A stretch of 64,000 nt of DNA from positions 248,001-312,000 of the forward strand of contig MSJH02000546.1 in NCBI GenBank assembly GCA_001931875.2, in the 5' to 3' direction. Source of the stretch: Byssochlamys sp. IMV 00236. Its lineage: Eukaryota; Ascomycota; Eurotiomycetes; Eurotiales; Thermoascaceae. Below the pieces are notes generated by a model that made no database searches, was not told the DNA's origin, and saw nothing but the letters and a program-made list of their open reading frames with translations. The position numbers and the translations under genes are program-made. Shown piece by piece: positions 46,101 to 57,777 of the stretch. Position 1 is the stretch's first letter; each line of letters opens with the position of its first letter.

Positions 46101-47492
46101 CTCTTTAATTTTTCGAGACGAAAGTTATGCCTACGGTAAACGAGAACTGAACTGGAATCCAGTGGCTCTAGTTCCATCCACGGGGATATTAAAAGTGTTA
46201 AGCAATATTGAACTCTTCTTGATCAAATCATAATACAGGTAACGGCCTCTACGCTCGGAAGGGAAGGGAAGGAATAAGGGGGCCTCCAAAAGACTTGGAC
46301 CTTTTTACAGAAAGATATACAAGAGAATAATGGGACAAGATCCACCCATGACGATAATAGATAAGAGACGTGGAAACGTGTATCATATTCTTAGTAAGGG
46401 TAAAGAGATAAAGGAATGAGATAGGCTAGAGTGGAAAGATATAAGATTCATGGTAGCATGACATACGAAACTCGAGGCCAAATTGAAAAGAAAAGGGAAC
46501 TCGTGCAATCATACGGGGTTACACTGGAGGCCCCTAGCGACATAAGATGAGTCGTCCTTGGCACTACCCCCCGAAGAGTAATGGTCGAATGACGACGAGC
46601 GGCCGGCTACTGTCGCCAGAAAGGAAAGGATGACTCCCTCCCACTTTGCCATTCTCAATGAACATAGAACACGGTTGATAGTTCAATTTGGTACCTTCAA
46701 AGAGGCAGAAACAACGAAAAAAAGACATGACACGTAACATACGTCTACCATCCCGCAGACTCCACACGGAAGTCAGTACGGGCTCGAGAAAAGGATCTTA
46801 ACGATGAGGCGATAGAATGCATGGCCCATAAGGGAATAAGAATTGCAGAAATATAGACAAGAGAAGGGTAAAGGGCAACCAAGTGCGAGTCATAAGTAGT
46901 AACTCCAGAAGCATTGTACGACAAGTGTAAGAAGTGAAAGCATGTTAATGAGTGAAAGGTACCGATCCGAGGCAGAAAAAAACGTTACAGAAATGCAACA
47001 CAGAGAGACCTCGATGCAAAGGGAGAACTTGGGGATATCAAACATAAGAGGACAGTCGAAAGGAAGATGACCCAATAACGGCCTCATCAGCCCTTTCTAC
47101 ATAGGCATAAATGCAAGATTGTTCGGATAAATGTGTAGACCAAATTCGTTCGACCGAGCAACTAGATTCCTCCACGCACACACGCAACCCCAATAAGGAC
47201 CGAGAGGAAGGAAGGAAGAGGACAAATGGGTATAAGAGGACGAAAGCGAAGACAACAAATAAGGGTAGATCGAAGTATCATTAGTGATCACCCTCAGAAC
47301 ATATAAATTCAGACCAGGGGGTATAAGATGCACCAGGGGGGGAAAGCACATGAAACAAGCCAGAGGAACGAAAACAATTGAAATTCGCGTTCAACCCAGA
47401 TGAGCCAAACCTGCCACACCCCTCGTTCTTTTGACGCCTCAAATCCCATAAACGCCAGCCGTTGTAGGAAAAGAGTTTGCGCCGGTTATGCG
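43166..47492. other. Long A/T-rich gene-free region between hbxA and rsc7
   Basis: About 4.3 kb of tail-to-tail intergenic DNA. The first ~450 bp is probably hbxA 3' UTR and the last ~400 bp rsc7 3' region. From about 43.7 to 46.3 kb the DNA is notably A/T-rich (TATATATATATA near 45510, ACATATATATAT near 45408), stops are frequent in all frames, and no open frame exceeds about 90 codons. It could be a decayed transposon or simply non-coding DNA; no coding relic was recognised. Confidence 0.5.
45400..45525. repeat. TA-rich low-complexity tracts
   Basis: Two short alternating TA tracts (about 45405-45420 and 45508-45522) within the A/T-rich desert. They mark low complexity only. Confidence 0.6.
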
Positions 47493-49958
47493 CTAGTAAC
47501 CTGTCCATCCTCCCAATGGACTTCCAGATTGACCTGGTTGAGGCTGTCCAGGCTGCATAGGCCCGCCTACTGCCGACGGCCAACTGGGCATGCCAGGTCC
47601 TGCACCCATCCCCATAGCGACTCCCGGTTGCTGGTGAGCTAGGAACTGCTGACCGGGACCCTGTGTCGAAGGATACATTGCTCGCGCAGCGGATAGAGCA
47701 GGGTATCCAGCCGCAGTGACGCCTGGGTAGCCAAGAGATGCCATCGTCTGCTGTGCCGTTGCTTGAGGGTGCATCTGCATCGATTGGGGCATCTGCTGTG
47801 GCGGGCGGGGCTGGTTCCGCGGCGATTGAGAGGGATGATGCTGCTGGGCGTTCTGAGGAAGAGGCGACGGCGTCTGCTGTTGCGGATGCATCTGCGCGGC
47901 ATACTGGGGCATCCCCATGTTGTGATGCGGAGAAGCAGACATCGGTGACGGCTGCGGCTGAGGTGGCGGCTGACCCCACATCTGCTGCGGTTGTGAAGCA
48001 TATCCATAGGGAGTGCTCTGTCCCGATCCGGCCGAGGATAGAGAAGGGTTGGATCTCTGATGTAGCAGATCCGGTCGGATCCCCTGAGGCATTCCACGGA
48101 TAGGGGATTGGGCAATGGGCGTCTGATGGGTCTGCTGTTGGGGATAGGAAACCTGAGGCGTCATCATCGGCGTCTGGTGAGGCATCACTGTTTGCTGCTG
48201 ACCAGCGTTCATCATGCCCGAGGACAGCCGGGGAGACTGCAGCGCCTGTGATACTGCAACATTGGCCTCCACCGGGACCGACTGTGACTGGGATGCAGAC
48301 ACCGGGATATCCCGCTGTTTGGCGTAGAATTCATCCAGACCCTTGTGACGGAAAGCGCGCTGAGAATTTAGGATCTTGTTGAAATCTGCGGTGTGCCCAG
48401 CTTGGTTGAGGATATCTGCAGCAGTGCTCGGTTGTGTGCGGTCCTGATACGGTTGCCCCGTCATCTCCTGTCGTGGACGGGGGATGTTGCTGTACTCTCG
48501 CAGTCGAGGGTCATCTGTCGTGGTCGGCGTGAGGTGGATCATCGGCAGCGGTGCAAGCGACGAGGCTGGAAGCCCCAAACCAGGCGGCAGCCCATGAGTC
48601 GGTGGCATACTCTCGATCGCGTTACTGTAAATCACATCGCCGTGACCAAGGTTGGGTAGCATGCCAGCACTGGCTGCTTCAGCGGCAGCTGCGTCTCTGG
48701 CTTTTGCCGCACCTGGTCTCTTCTCACCAGCCAGATCTTCCTCAGTAAACCCTTGTTTTCTCGCCTTACTCTCCCAGTAGTCATCCCGAACGCGTCGCCC
48801 ATCGACGATAACGCGACTCCCAAATTGACGGAACATGGACTTGGCGGTGACGATGGCGATCTGTCGCGACCGATAGGAGTACGGAAGGATGTCTTGCTGG
48901 ATGAGATCATCTTTTTCTGCCTGCGTCGCAATGATCTTGTAAAGGGATCGGTTTTTGTTGAAGAGAAGATACGAGTCACGGTATCCCAGAACGCGCGCGC
49001 ACTCCGTCGCCAGCATGAAGAGCTTGTCTCCGCGGTTGGGAACACGGAAAGTCCTGCACTTGTACTGCCGCGAATCCTGAGGATAACCCAAGGCATCGAC
49101 CTTTTGCTCTCCTGCTTCGTCAAATTCCTTTGGAATGTATTCATCGCCCTCTGGACCGAGCTGATCAGTAGTATGATCCCTCACTGTGGGTAGAGCCTTC
49201 ACAAGAGGTTTTGTGGGAGTAGTCTTGGGGACAGGAGACGTTTGCGACGGAGGAGTCTGCCGGGGCAGTGATTGCGACTGCATCTGAGGTGTTTGCGCTT
49301 GCGCTGGGACAGATGGCGGTTGTTGAGACAAGGCTACAGGACTCGTAATGGTACCGCTGGAAGTTCGCGGCGTCTTTGGAGGGCGCCCCCGTTTACGGCG
49401 AGTGTGATCATCTGTAAAACAAAGGGTTTTCTGTCAGTTCGCTCTTCCGTATCTCCCCCAAAACGCGTGAGACGAAAAGGCAAAAAAATCTGTCTGCCCT
49501 CCACAAGCAGATTACAAATCAATCACTGGAGAAGAAAACTCGTACCATCGTCATGCTCTGCCTCCAAAGTCACATCTTCGTACCGCTCCGGGGAACGACT
49601 ACGCTTGATGCCTCGCGGACTGGTGCTCGGCGCAGCGATGGGAGGAGTTGGCAAGGAAGCTGCTTGCAAAACCGTCAGCATCGATTCACCATGATGAGAC
49701 GACCCAGTACAAGCGTTCGACAGAGCAGATTATCGCCATATCGATAGAATAATCGCGGGCCATCAAACGCTGACCAATATCAGGACTTTCTTGATGTCGC
49801 GCGAGCATATCAAATGGCGCGACGCGGCAGGGGACAGATTATTGAAGCATACCTGCAGTGTTGTTCAATGCAGCCGGATTGATGGTACCGGAACCATCTA
49901 CCAGCTCTCCTCCCATGCCATTCATCGAGGCGGAAACGGTGTGGGAAGTGCCATACAT
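47493..49958 (-). CDS. rsc7: Chromatin-remodeling complex subunit Rsc7/Swp82 family
   Basis: Exons 49958-49853, 49659-49546 and 49411-47493 (- strand) give 712 aa. After a Ser/Pro/Gln-rich start with an AT-hook-like RRKRGRPPKTP segment (about residues 78-88), the CRC-subunit domain covers about residues 140-260: YKCRTFRVPNRGDKLFMLAT, then ECARVLGYRDSYLLFNKNRS, then YSYRSRQIAIVTAKSMFRQF and GSRVIVDGRRVRDDYWESKA. The C-terminal half is a long Gln/Pro/His/Met-rich tail. Rsc7/Npl6 and Swp82 are subunits of RSC and SWI/SNF; which complex is used here cannot be told. The second acceptor is a tandem AAG/CAG (both keep frame). The start ATG is a choice: an in-frame TGA lies 17 codons upstream. Confidence 0.9.
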
Positions 49959-51436
49959 GATGGGCCAAGGATGGAGGGGGTTGAGGCCGTGAAGGCCGTT
50001 GGCGCGTCAGCGGACGCGGTGGGATCGAACAACTCGACGAGATTGCCGCCGGGGATGGATCGTTCTCAGAAGAGGGTGATGCAACGATGCAAGCAGACCG
50101 CGGATGGTTTGCGCAGAGGTCGCATGCAGCTTGGTCCACGAAGCAGCAGGGCGGATCACCGGGAGCTGAAGCAATCGCAACTGGACCAAAAAGCTTTGAC
50201 TAAGGGGGTTCTCGGTAAGGCTGCGCGGGTACCGCCACAACGAGGCTGAGAACCTAGCCCGACCAGCTTTTTCTGAGATCCTCCGTCGCCGTCGCAGCGC
50301 AAGATCGCGGGCCGCGAACAAATGGAAAGGACGGAAAGCAGAGGAATAAGGCGACCGAAAGAAAGGTCGGTGGATACGGGCGACTGGGGTGGTTTGAAGG
50401 GTGGTTCAGTCGGCAGTCGAGGGTTATGGTGGGGGGTTGGGTGTTTTGGGGGAGGGGGAACCGGATAGGATTGCGAAGCAGAGGACACAACAAGACAGGA
50501 TGTGCAGCGGAAGCGATCTCGAGGAGAACTGAAGGCTTTTCCGTCCTGTGCGTTGCTTTTCGGCGACCGTCTGGGAAGCGCCACGCTGACGTGATTGGGC
50601 CAAGGAACGAGCCGGGATGGAACGGACGCGAGGAAGCGACGGCAGCAAAGAGGCAGCAGCAGGAGAATATCTAGAGAGCAGATGCCGATGCCTGGAAGGA
50701 AGGGGTGGTCGGGAAGATAGTAGTAGTATGGTAGTGGTGCTTCCAGCGATGATTAGAGTCGATGTCCGATCGCGACAGACATGCTCGATCGGGAGGATTA
50801 TTGGTTCGTTAGTGCTGGCGCCTGAGGAACAAGCGATTCTTTCTTGCCTAGCACAGCCTGGTTCTTGCACGCAGGCAGGAACCACAACACGCCAACGAGA
50901 GGAGAATCGCAACGCAGTAGTGGTTCGCGCACAGAGACCACAAACTGTGATCGCGACTCTGAAGCAGCAGACGCGACCTGGAGGGGGCGTATCTGAGGGA
51001 GCTGGTTGGATGGCGGCAGATGGGCTGCTGGTCGTACACGGACGATGCAGACGATCTAGTCGGTGGATGATAGACTTCCCCCGGGTAAGTTAAGAGAAGA
51101 GAGGGATCAAAGAGGGGTTTCCCAAGTGGGACACGAGAAATCGGCGTTCTCTAAGTTTCTGGCAAGCCTTGGGCTGGCTGTTGGCGGATGCGCGAGTGCG
51201 AGCCAGGGATCCAGCAGGCGACGCGAGGGAGCGTCAAGCGGAAGCTGCCGTCGATCCTAGTACAGTAGTTAAGTTAACTTAGGTAGAACTGCTGACAGGC
51301 GCGGCCTCAACTAGTTAACTGAAGAAGTAAGTTAATAAGGAATTAATTAATCAATCAACTCAAGTCAGTTGATGGAAGGAGAGAAACGGACGGAATCTGA
51401 TGAGAAGAGATCTGAGAGACCGCGGTTGATGGAGCG
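49959..51436. other. Upstream leader/promoter region of rsc7
   Basis: Purine-rich on the + strand, G/C-rich, and open in several frames at once (for example 50156-50584 - and 50617-51093 +), with Pro/Arg/Ser-rich translations and no motif. This is typical of a long 5' leader and promoter rather than a gene. Confidence 0.5.
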
Positions 51437-51465
51437 AGCGAGAGAGAGAGAGAGAGAGAGAGAGA
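51437..51465. repeat. GA dinucleotide microsatellite
   Basis: About 13 GA units in a row (51440-51465), preceded by GAGCGAGCG. Confidence 0.9.
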
Positions 51466-54400
51466 CCGCCGTCGGGAGGCGTTTGGACATTCAGCGTTTG
51501 TTGGCCGAAGAAAAGCAGAAAATAATAATGGTGGCCAGAGCGGGATCAGCACAAATGAAATAATGATTAATGAACACAAGATCTCAGTTTAGCACTGCCT
51601 CTTGTCCTGTTTCTCTCTTTCTTCTTCTTTTTTTTCTATTTTCTCTATCTTCCTTTTCGTCTTTTCGACTCTTTTCGATCGCCGGTCCTTCCGTTTTGGG
51701 ATAGATCACGAGACTCTCGCGCTGACAAAGGTCACGGGAACAGAAAGTGGCCAGGAGAAGATGGAGGAGAATAATGAATAATATTACTGAATAATATAAT
51801 ACTGAAGACAAGACTACTACATATCGGATCAATGTTTACTATAGTAGAATACTCTACTAGCATAGGGAGGGCCCGGATAAACCCTACCAGGATGATCTCC
51901 ACCGGGATGTCTTGATGGAGCCGGCAGGATAGATGCGATGCGATGCAGGATGTCTACGATCAAACCGTCCAGGTGCATACGTCTTATCCAGAAGAAACTT
52001 AATCATGTAACACCAGCCAGGCAAAGGGCGGAAGCGCTTCAAAGTTCAGTGGTTCTCATCCGATCTGGCAGCATGCAGCTCCGTTGACTAACTATTCGTT
52101 CGGCAATTTGTATAGTTACATGTTCAATATCCTGCCACCGCTGGTGGAGGCTTCAAGAAGCTTTATATAAGTTACCTGGTGCTGCCACTGTACGGACGTA
52201 TAATACGAAAAACAGATTCCAAGCCCCTATTTTCTGCAGCGAACATGGTGGGCGATGCTGGTGGTTCATACACAAGGTAGCAAGCCCGAAAAGAGTAAGT
52301 CCTTAATGACCAACAAGGATCTGTGTCCTCCTGATTTCGAAAGATTTCAGACCGCCACCTTCCATCCATACTGGCACTCTCCATCAGAAGTTACCTTCAA
52401 CACAACGGGGAATGTCCCTTCACGATGGGACTTTTTCTTTTGCATTTGCAACCTCGCAGCTGCCCCTCGTCCGTCACTCGACGACTGACTCGGTCGAGTA
52501 GAGCATATCGGGAATCGCGCTAAGGACCACGCTACGGACTGGCTCTCATTCCATTAACAAGCATGCATCGTCGTACGGAGCTAACTGTCGACAATCCGCC
52601 ACTCGAGATGATAGAGGTGGGACCCAGGGCTGAGCAGAGCAGGACACAGCGCGAGGTCTGCAGAGCCCATGATATGATCGGTCTCGAAAGTTAGGCCGGG
52701 TCTAGGGGGAAATGCCGGCAGGGACTCGCATCATGGATCACCCCTCGATATCGGAATCAGATGGCCCATTGTGTGGCCGATACCCTTGGTTTCGATGGAA
52801 TATACTATCCCTGTCACTGGAGCGTCCTGGAAGCTTTTCTCGACTTCATGTCCTCGTGAGACCTTTGTGGTTTCTAAAACGGTCCCGGCTCCGCTGCCTC
52901 ACTCCTTCACTTTGATATCGAGACGAAGTCCCCAAAGTACAAAGATAATGCGACAATAGAGTTTCGCACTTTCTCGGCCCCCTACAAGGTCGACAAGGGT
53001 CATTTGAAAGCGGGCACTAACAGTCGATCAACGGCCCCATCTATGCACCGGCCACCGTAACGGAGCAAAAATATTGATACTCAAATCTGAGGGAGATAAT
53101 ACTTGTTCTTTGTCATGGCAGCCAGTCGCCCAAGCCTTGGAGGAGATAGAGATTCTACGGCAAGTCTACGCTCATAAGCGCCACTAATGCTAAGGATCAA
53201 CATGGTCGGTCCTCGAAGGGGAGAGACGGCTTATGCGAGAGACCAGCTGAAGACGAATCACAATCGTCACTGCAGTCGCGCTATCCTCTCATTCTTAGTT
53301 CTATCTTCCTCGTGATAATTATTGTCCGGAAGAGGGGCATGAACCGGCATCCAAAAGGAAGCAGATGCAGCCTCCCTAGGCTAAAGCAAGTCCCATGCCC
53401 TTGCACTGCATCGTACAGTCGTCGTACGCCGTTTACTAGGGCGATCGGGAGGCGCATCACAGCCACTTAAACTCTTAGTCTCCGGTGATGGCCCATGGGC
53501 TGGGCGCGGCCGACAGTTGATGATCCATGGTCTTGTACTGGGTAAATACATTATTGAAACTTGCTCCCCCGCCTTTGATTTTCTCCTCGAAACCTTGAAA
53601 ACTACTTCACCAAGATGGACATCACAGTCGCCGTCTAGGTGCCGCCAAGCTTCGCGGTTCCGCGTCGTCAACTGCCGTGTGAACATGGGTCATTCCGTCG
53701 AGGGTGCGATACAGTGGAAGAGAGAAAATTACTCTAGGGAAGTTCATAGCCGTGGTCAATCCCCAAAGTCCGTAAAGCCGCCCGGATCGCCCATGATCTT
53801 CGTTTGAAGGCTCGCTAACTGGTCTGTGTTGCCTTTGCCAGCCACTAAATACGGAATAATCCATGCGTCTATCTGGGTTATCGTAGAGCCTTCCACCTGC
53901 GGGTACCTACTGAAGTGCCTCTAGGCTTGGGAAAAGCATATTTCACATCAGTACATGGATCGAGCTGCTCAACCTCCTTTGGGAGCAGTCGATATCCCGA
54001 AATGCTCGACCAATATGTGGCTGTGTAACAAAGAACAAAAGTCAAAACCCCCGCTATGCAATCGTAATCCAGGCAGCGTCCCCGCAACGGCCCTGGAGAA
54101 CCATGAGGAGTCAAATCGATCTGAGTTACAGGCAAGATAGGGCACAAGATGCGCGGGAGAACGTCCCGGTATTGAAGAAACGATGACCATGGTCAAAACA
54201 GGGCAAGATCGCGATATTTTTTCTGTTATTCCCGCGTCCAGCTGCGGTCAAAAGAAAGCCGCTCGCAGATATTTGCCACTGTATGTTTTGGAAGTAGAAT
54301 ACTCCGTAGATCTATCCCGATAGGCATCCCAGGGTTCAGTTCTCGGGCCACCGGTTCTTCCGCATCTGAGACAACGAGCGTCATCCCCGCTATCTTATCA

Positions 54401-57400
54401 GCCAAAACGCGTGGCGACGCGACGACACAGAGAGAAGAACGATGAAGTTTTAGCCGGAGAGTCTGGATTCAAAACAGGGATCCAAGAATGTCTGGACTCT
54501 GGGCTGTACGCGTGATCCCAATCGTCAATCATCTCTGCCGCCCTCTTCCGTTCTGGCGGTCAAAGCCCGACTACTACTGTACACGGACAGTAAGAGAACA
54601 ATCTAAAATATCTTCTTGAGAGACTTCCCGAACCAATGAACGGTTTATTTCGCGACATAACAGACGCCGTCCATGGCGAAGCAGCCGAAGACTTACGACT
54701 AGGATGATGTCAGGGCGTCCGTGCGATTCTCCGGATATCTCATTTCTTCATCTCTTCACAGGGCCATATGACTTGCTTCTTTACGAAGTCGTCTTTATTT
54801 TCCTTCTGGAATCCATGGTGGGGAGAGATGCGGCAATTCCCTCCTCTCTTCTGCCACAAGCGTGCCTCGTTTCTGCAGTCGCATCGAGCTTGTATTCTGC
54901 TCGAAAGATAGCACAGCAGATCCCACCATTGGACTGTTTTTCAAGTCCTCCTCCGAGGACAATCACCCGAGAACTCCGCCGAGAACGGTCCTCTCCGACG
55001 ATGGATTGGAGCGATGTTCGGGGCAGAGAAGAAACAATCCCGGCCTTGCAGTAGTTCCCGCCCGTTGAGAGAAAAAAGCAAATGACGCTACATATACTTA
55101 CAGACGAAGTACAGCCAGCGGGCTACAAAAGACGATCGCCCAACGAACCAGATAGTCGGCAGTTCTCCGACTCGCGCCGTGGATGTTACCTAAGGAATGC
55201 ATATCGTTACTTTCGTTATCCAGCAACTGCTATTATTGGATACTCCACATGTCTTTCATCCATCTCTTTCGATCGAGAGGAATACCAGTCATTGCTGAGC
55301 CGGATCTTGGACCAGAGAGGGAATAACCACATCAGCGCAATATAGCAGTTTTGCCGGGCTAAGCACCGAGCAGCTTCCACTAGGTTCCACTATCTGCCTA
55401 TTCTTCTCTTTCTGTTGTCATGTCATATTCGTCATCCCTACTAGTACGACCGGAATATGACACGAAGAAAGCAGACGTCCTCTCTCCATGCAGGGTTCAA
55501 TGCGCGTGAGGGGAAAAGAAAGTGAACAAGGGAAGACAGCCCCAGCGAATGACAGGCACATCATCATTACGACTCTGAGTCATCCGTCCGAAACTTTTTT
55601 CCCTCTCCGCAGACGCTAAGTATGGAGTATACAGCTTGATTAACCAAGGATAGGAATGATTCGAAGAGTGCGAGAACATGACAGCTGCCGCGGGCCCCCG
55701 TTCGTTCCAGGGTTCGTTTCGGGTTTTCCAGATCATTAGCCATCTTAGCTAAGGTGCCTAGCACGTGGAGACCATGGATATACTCCAATTTACGCGTGTG
55801 AAACAAAACACCCAAGGTTGTGAGAATGAAGGAAAATCTTTTTCTGATTGAGGAGAGGGGTTGAAATGGAAAATTCTTCTGCAACTCGTGACTAACTTAA
55901 TATAGAGTATGGTAAGACTAACCTTATGTGATGCAATTGGCGATGAGAATATATGCGATATGTAATCAAGATAAACAGTAACTAACTTTGATATCGTGAG
56001 ATACGAACTGACCCTACTGAGAAAAGTACATAGGTCTCCTTGCATTTCCATATCTGATATAATCTTGGTAGAGCATCACCTTCCACACATTGCTCAAATT
56101 GATATTCCCCTTCCCATTTCATACATAGAATGCGAGGACCAGTGCAATAATTAACATCGAAACCGACAGCTTTCGAGTCCAGATAACACATAACTCCCTC
56201 CTAACAGCGAGCCGCCATTTAACCACATCCACTACTTATAGAATCACTATTCTGCACTCGCTACATACTATTTAGTTACTATACCATCCTAAGCTAATAT
56301 GCACCGCCAACCCTTTACAAATATTCTTACTTACTATTCTAACTTATCTATAACTAACCCGATCCTCTCCCATCGGTAATAAAACTCTCACCTCTCCGAA
56401 AAGTCAGTCAAAAACTACTCACAGGTCGCTGCTTTTAAACAAGAATTCCCCCACTAAAGCCAGACTCTGAATAGACGTCTTTTCTTGGGTGTTTTGAACT
56501 TGGACAATCAATTTCCCGTCCCCTTCGTTTTCACTTCATTTAATGAATGCATTGGTACATACCTGAGCCGATATTGTTTCCGTGTTCGTACTCTGTTCCA
56601 GAGCAAAGACTGTCTAAAAATACAATTTGGACACATGAGAAGGAGAGCGGGAAAGAGATAGAAATTCGTCGGTGGTGTTGAAATAGAAGGAGGTCGGGAA
56701 TGTGGTTGTGGTTGTGGTTGTGGTAATACCATACTTGTGGGAGGGTGACTGGTACTACTAGGTATATGTACAATCGGAAAGATTGGACTTGGATAATAAC
56801 TATATCCGAAAGGATGTTTAGATAGTTAGCTGAACCAGTCTATGTCTATGCAGCAGTAATAAATACTGCTCCTGTTCTTAAACTCCCTACTGTGTTGGGA
56901 AAGGTTAATCTGCTGATATTGCGTTGCAGGGTTGTCTGTAAATCGACTCCTGAGAGATAGGAATAGATAGTGATGAAGGGCAAAAAGTTCATGTTGTACA
57001 TACTTGTCAGCCATGTTTGCTCTCTGGTCAAGAATTACTTTCTCCTTCAACATGGGAACCGGTGTAGTACCGAAAGTAGAGTGATGTAGCGCAGAGGATT
57101 TCAGTTCGCAATGAGAAAATTAGGATTGATTTTTTTTGCATGGCCCCATGATGCTTCAAGCAAGAAACAGATATCCAGATATCCAATTGGCCAAGTACGC
57201 TATTGCGGCACTTTTGAAAGAGGCATCGAAGCAGATGCATGCATATATAGTTGGGTGTGGAAATCAGGCTCGCATATCACATGGCACATCTCTTGGGAGG
57301 AGGAATATGAAGGCGAAGAAGGAAATGGGCGAAGATATGAAAGCTCTATCGGAATTGTTATGATCACTGGTCGAGGGCTTGTGCCTGACACTATATATAA

Positions 57401-57454
57401 CAACCGAAATCACGTTAGCTCTCTGTATTCTTCTTCTTTCGGGAGATGAAAGGA
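51466..57454. other. Gene-free region between rsc7 promoter and tRNA genes
   Basis: Nearly 6 kb in which I cannot support a gene. Open frames are under 120 codons and lack motifs or splice partners. Base composition changes along the stretch: moderate around 52-55.5 kb and A/T-rich around 55.9-57.1 kb. A motif TACTCCGTA occurs at 54300-54308. Transposon relics too decayed to recognise are possible. Confidence 0.45.
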
Positions 57455-57530
57455 GGACGGGCCGGGCTCGATCCGGCGACCTCATCCGTGTTAACGATGC
57501 GAGATAACCAGCTACTCTCACTGTTCCTGC
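57455..57530 (-). pseudogene. Decayed tRNA-Val(AAC)-like sequence
   Basis: On the - strand it has the same anticodon loop (TTAACAC) as the intact tRNA 180 bp away, a perfect T-arm (GCCGG / CCGGC around ATCGAGC) and a D-arm (GAG / CTC). The last anticodon-stem pair is G-G, and no 7-bp acceptor stem can be formed with the CCGTCCT 3' arm. It is probably a degraded copy. The exact 5' end is uncertain. Confidence 0.45.
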
Positions 57531-57634
57531 ACAAGCAAACGAAGCAGTAGGTTAATTGACCGGCCATCTGTAGTGCTGTTGTAGGAAGAATGGCCGTATA
57601 TAAATCACACCAGCCGGCAGTCTTCCAACAAGAT

Positions 57635-57708
57635 GGCCGGATAGTCTAGTTGGTTATGACGTATCGTTAACACCGATAAGGTCCTGGGATCGAGCCCCAG
57701 TCTGGTCA
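57635..57708 (+). tRNA. tRNA-Val (anticodon AAC)
   Basis: A 74-nt cloverleaf without intron. The acceptor GGCCGGA pairs with TCTGGTC, allowing two G-U pairs. The D-arm is GTC/GAC, the anticodon stem TATCG/CGATA around loop TTAACAC (anticodon AAC), and the T-arm CTGGG/CCCAG around ATCGAGC. The B-box reads GGATCGAGCCC. Position 54 is A rather than the usual T. A poly-T run (pol III terminator) follows within about 12 bp of the 3' end. It lies 69 bp past the ABC transporter 3' end, facing it. Confidence 0.8.
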
Positions 57709-57718
57709 CTTGACATTT

Positions 57719-57729
57719 CTTTTTTTTTC
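57719..57729 (+). terminator. Poly-T pol III terminator after tRNA-Val
   Basis: A run of nine or more T starting about 12 bp after the tRNA 3' end matches a standard RNA polymerase III stop signal. Confidence 0.6.
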
Positions 57730-57777
57730 GATCGCGAAAATTTTTTATGTCACTTAGCGATCCTTTAAGGACTGGGA

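Noticed and set aside
50156..51093. Long open frames upstream of rsc7 on both strands
   Set aside because: Several frames are open at once because the DNA is G/C- and purine-rich; translations are Pro/Arg/Ser-rich without motifs or splice partners.
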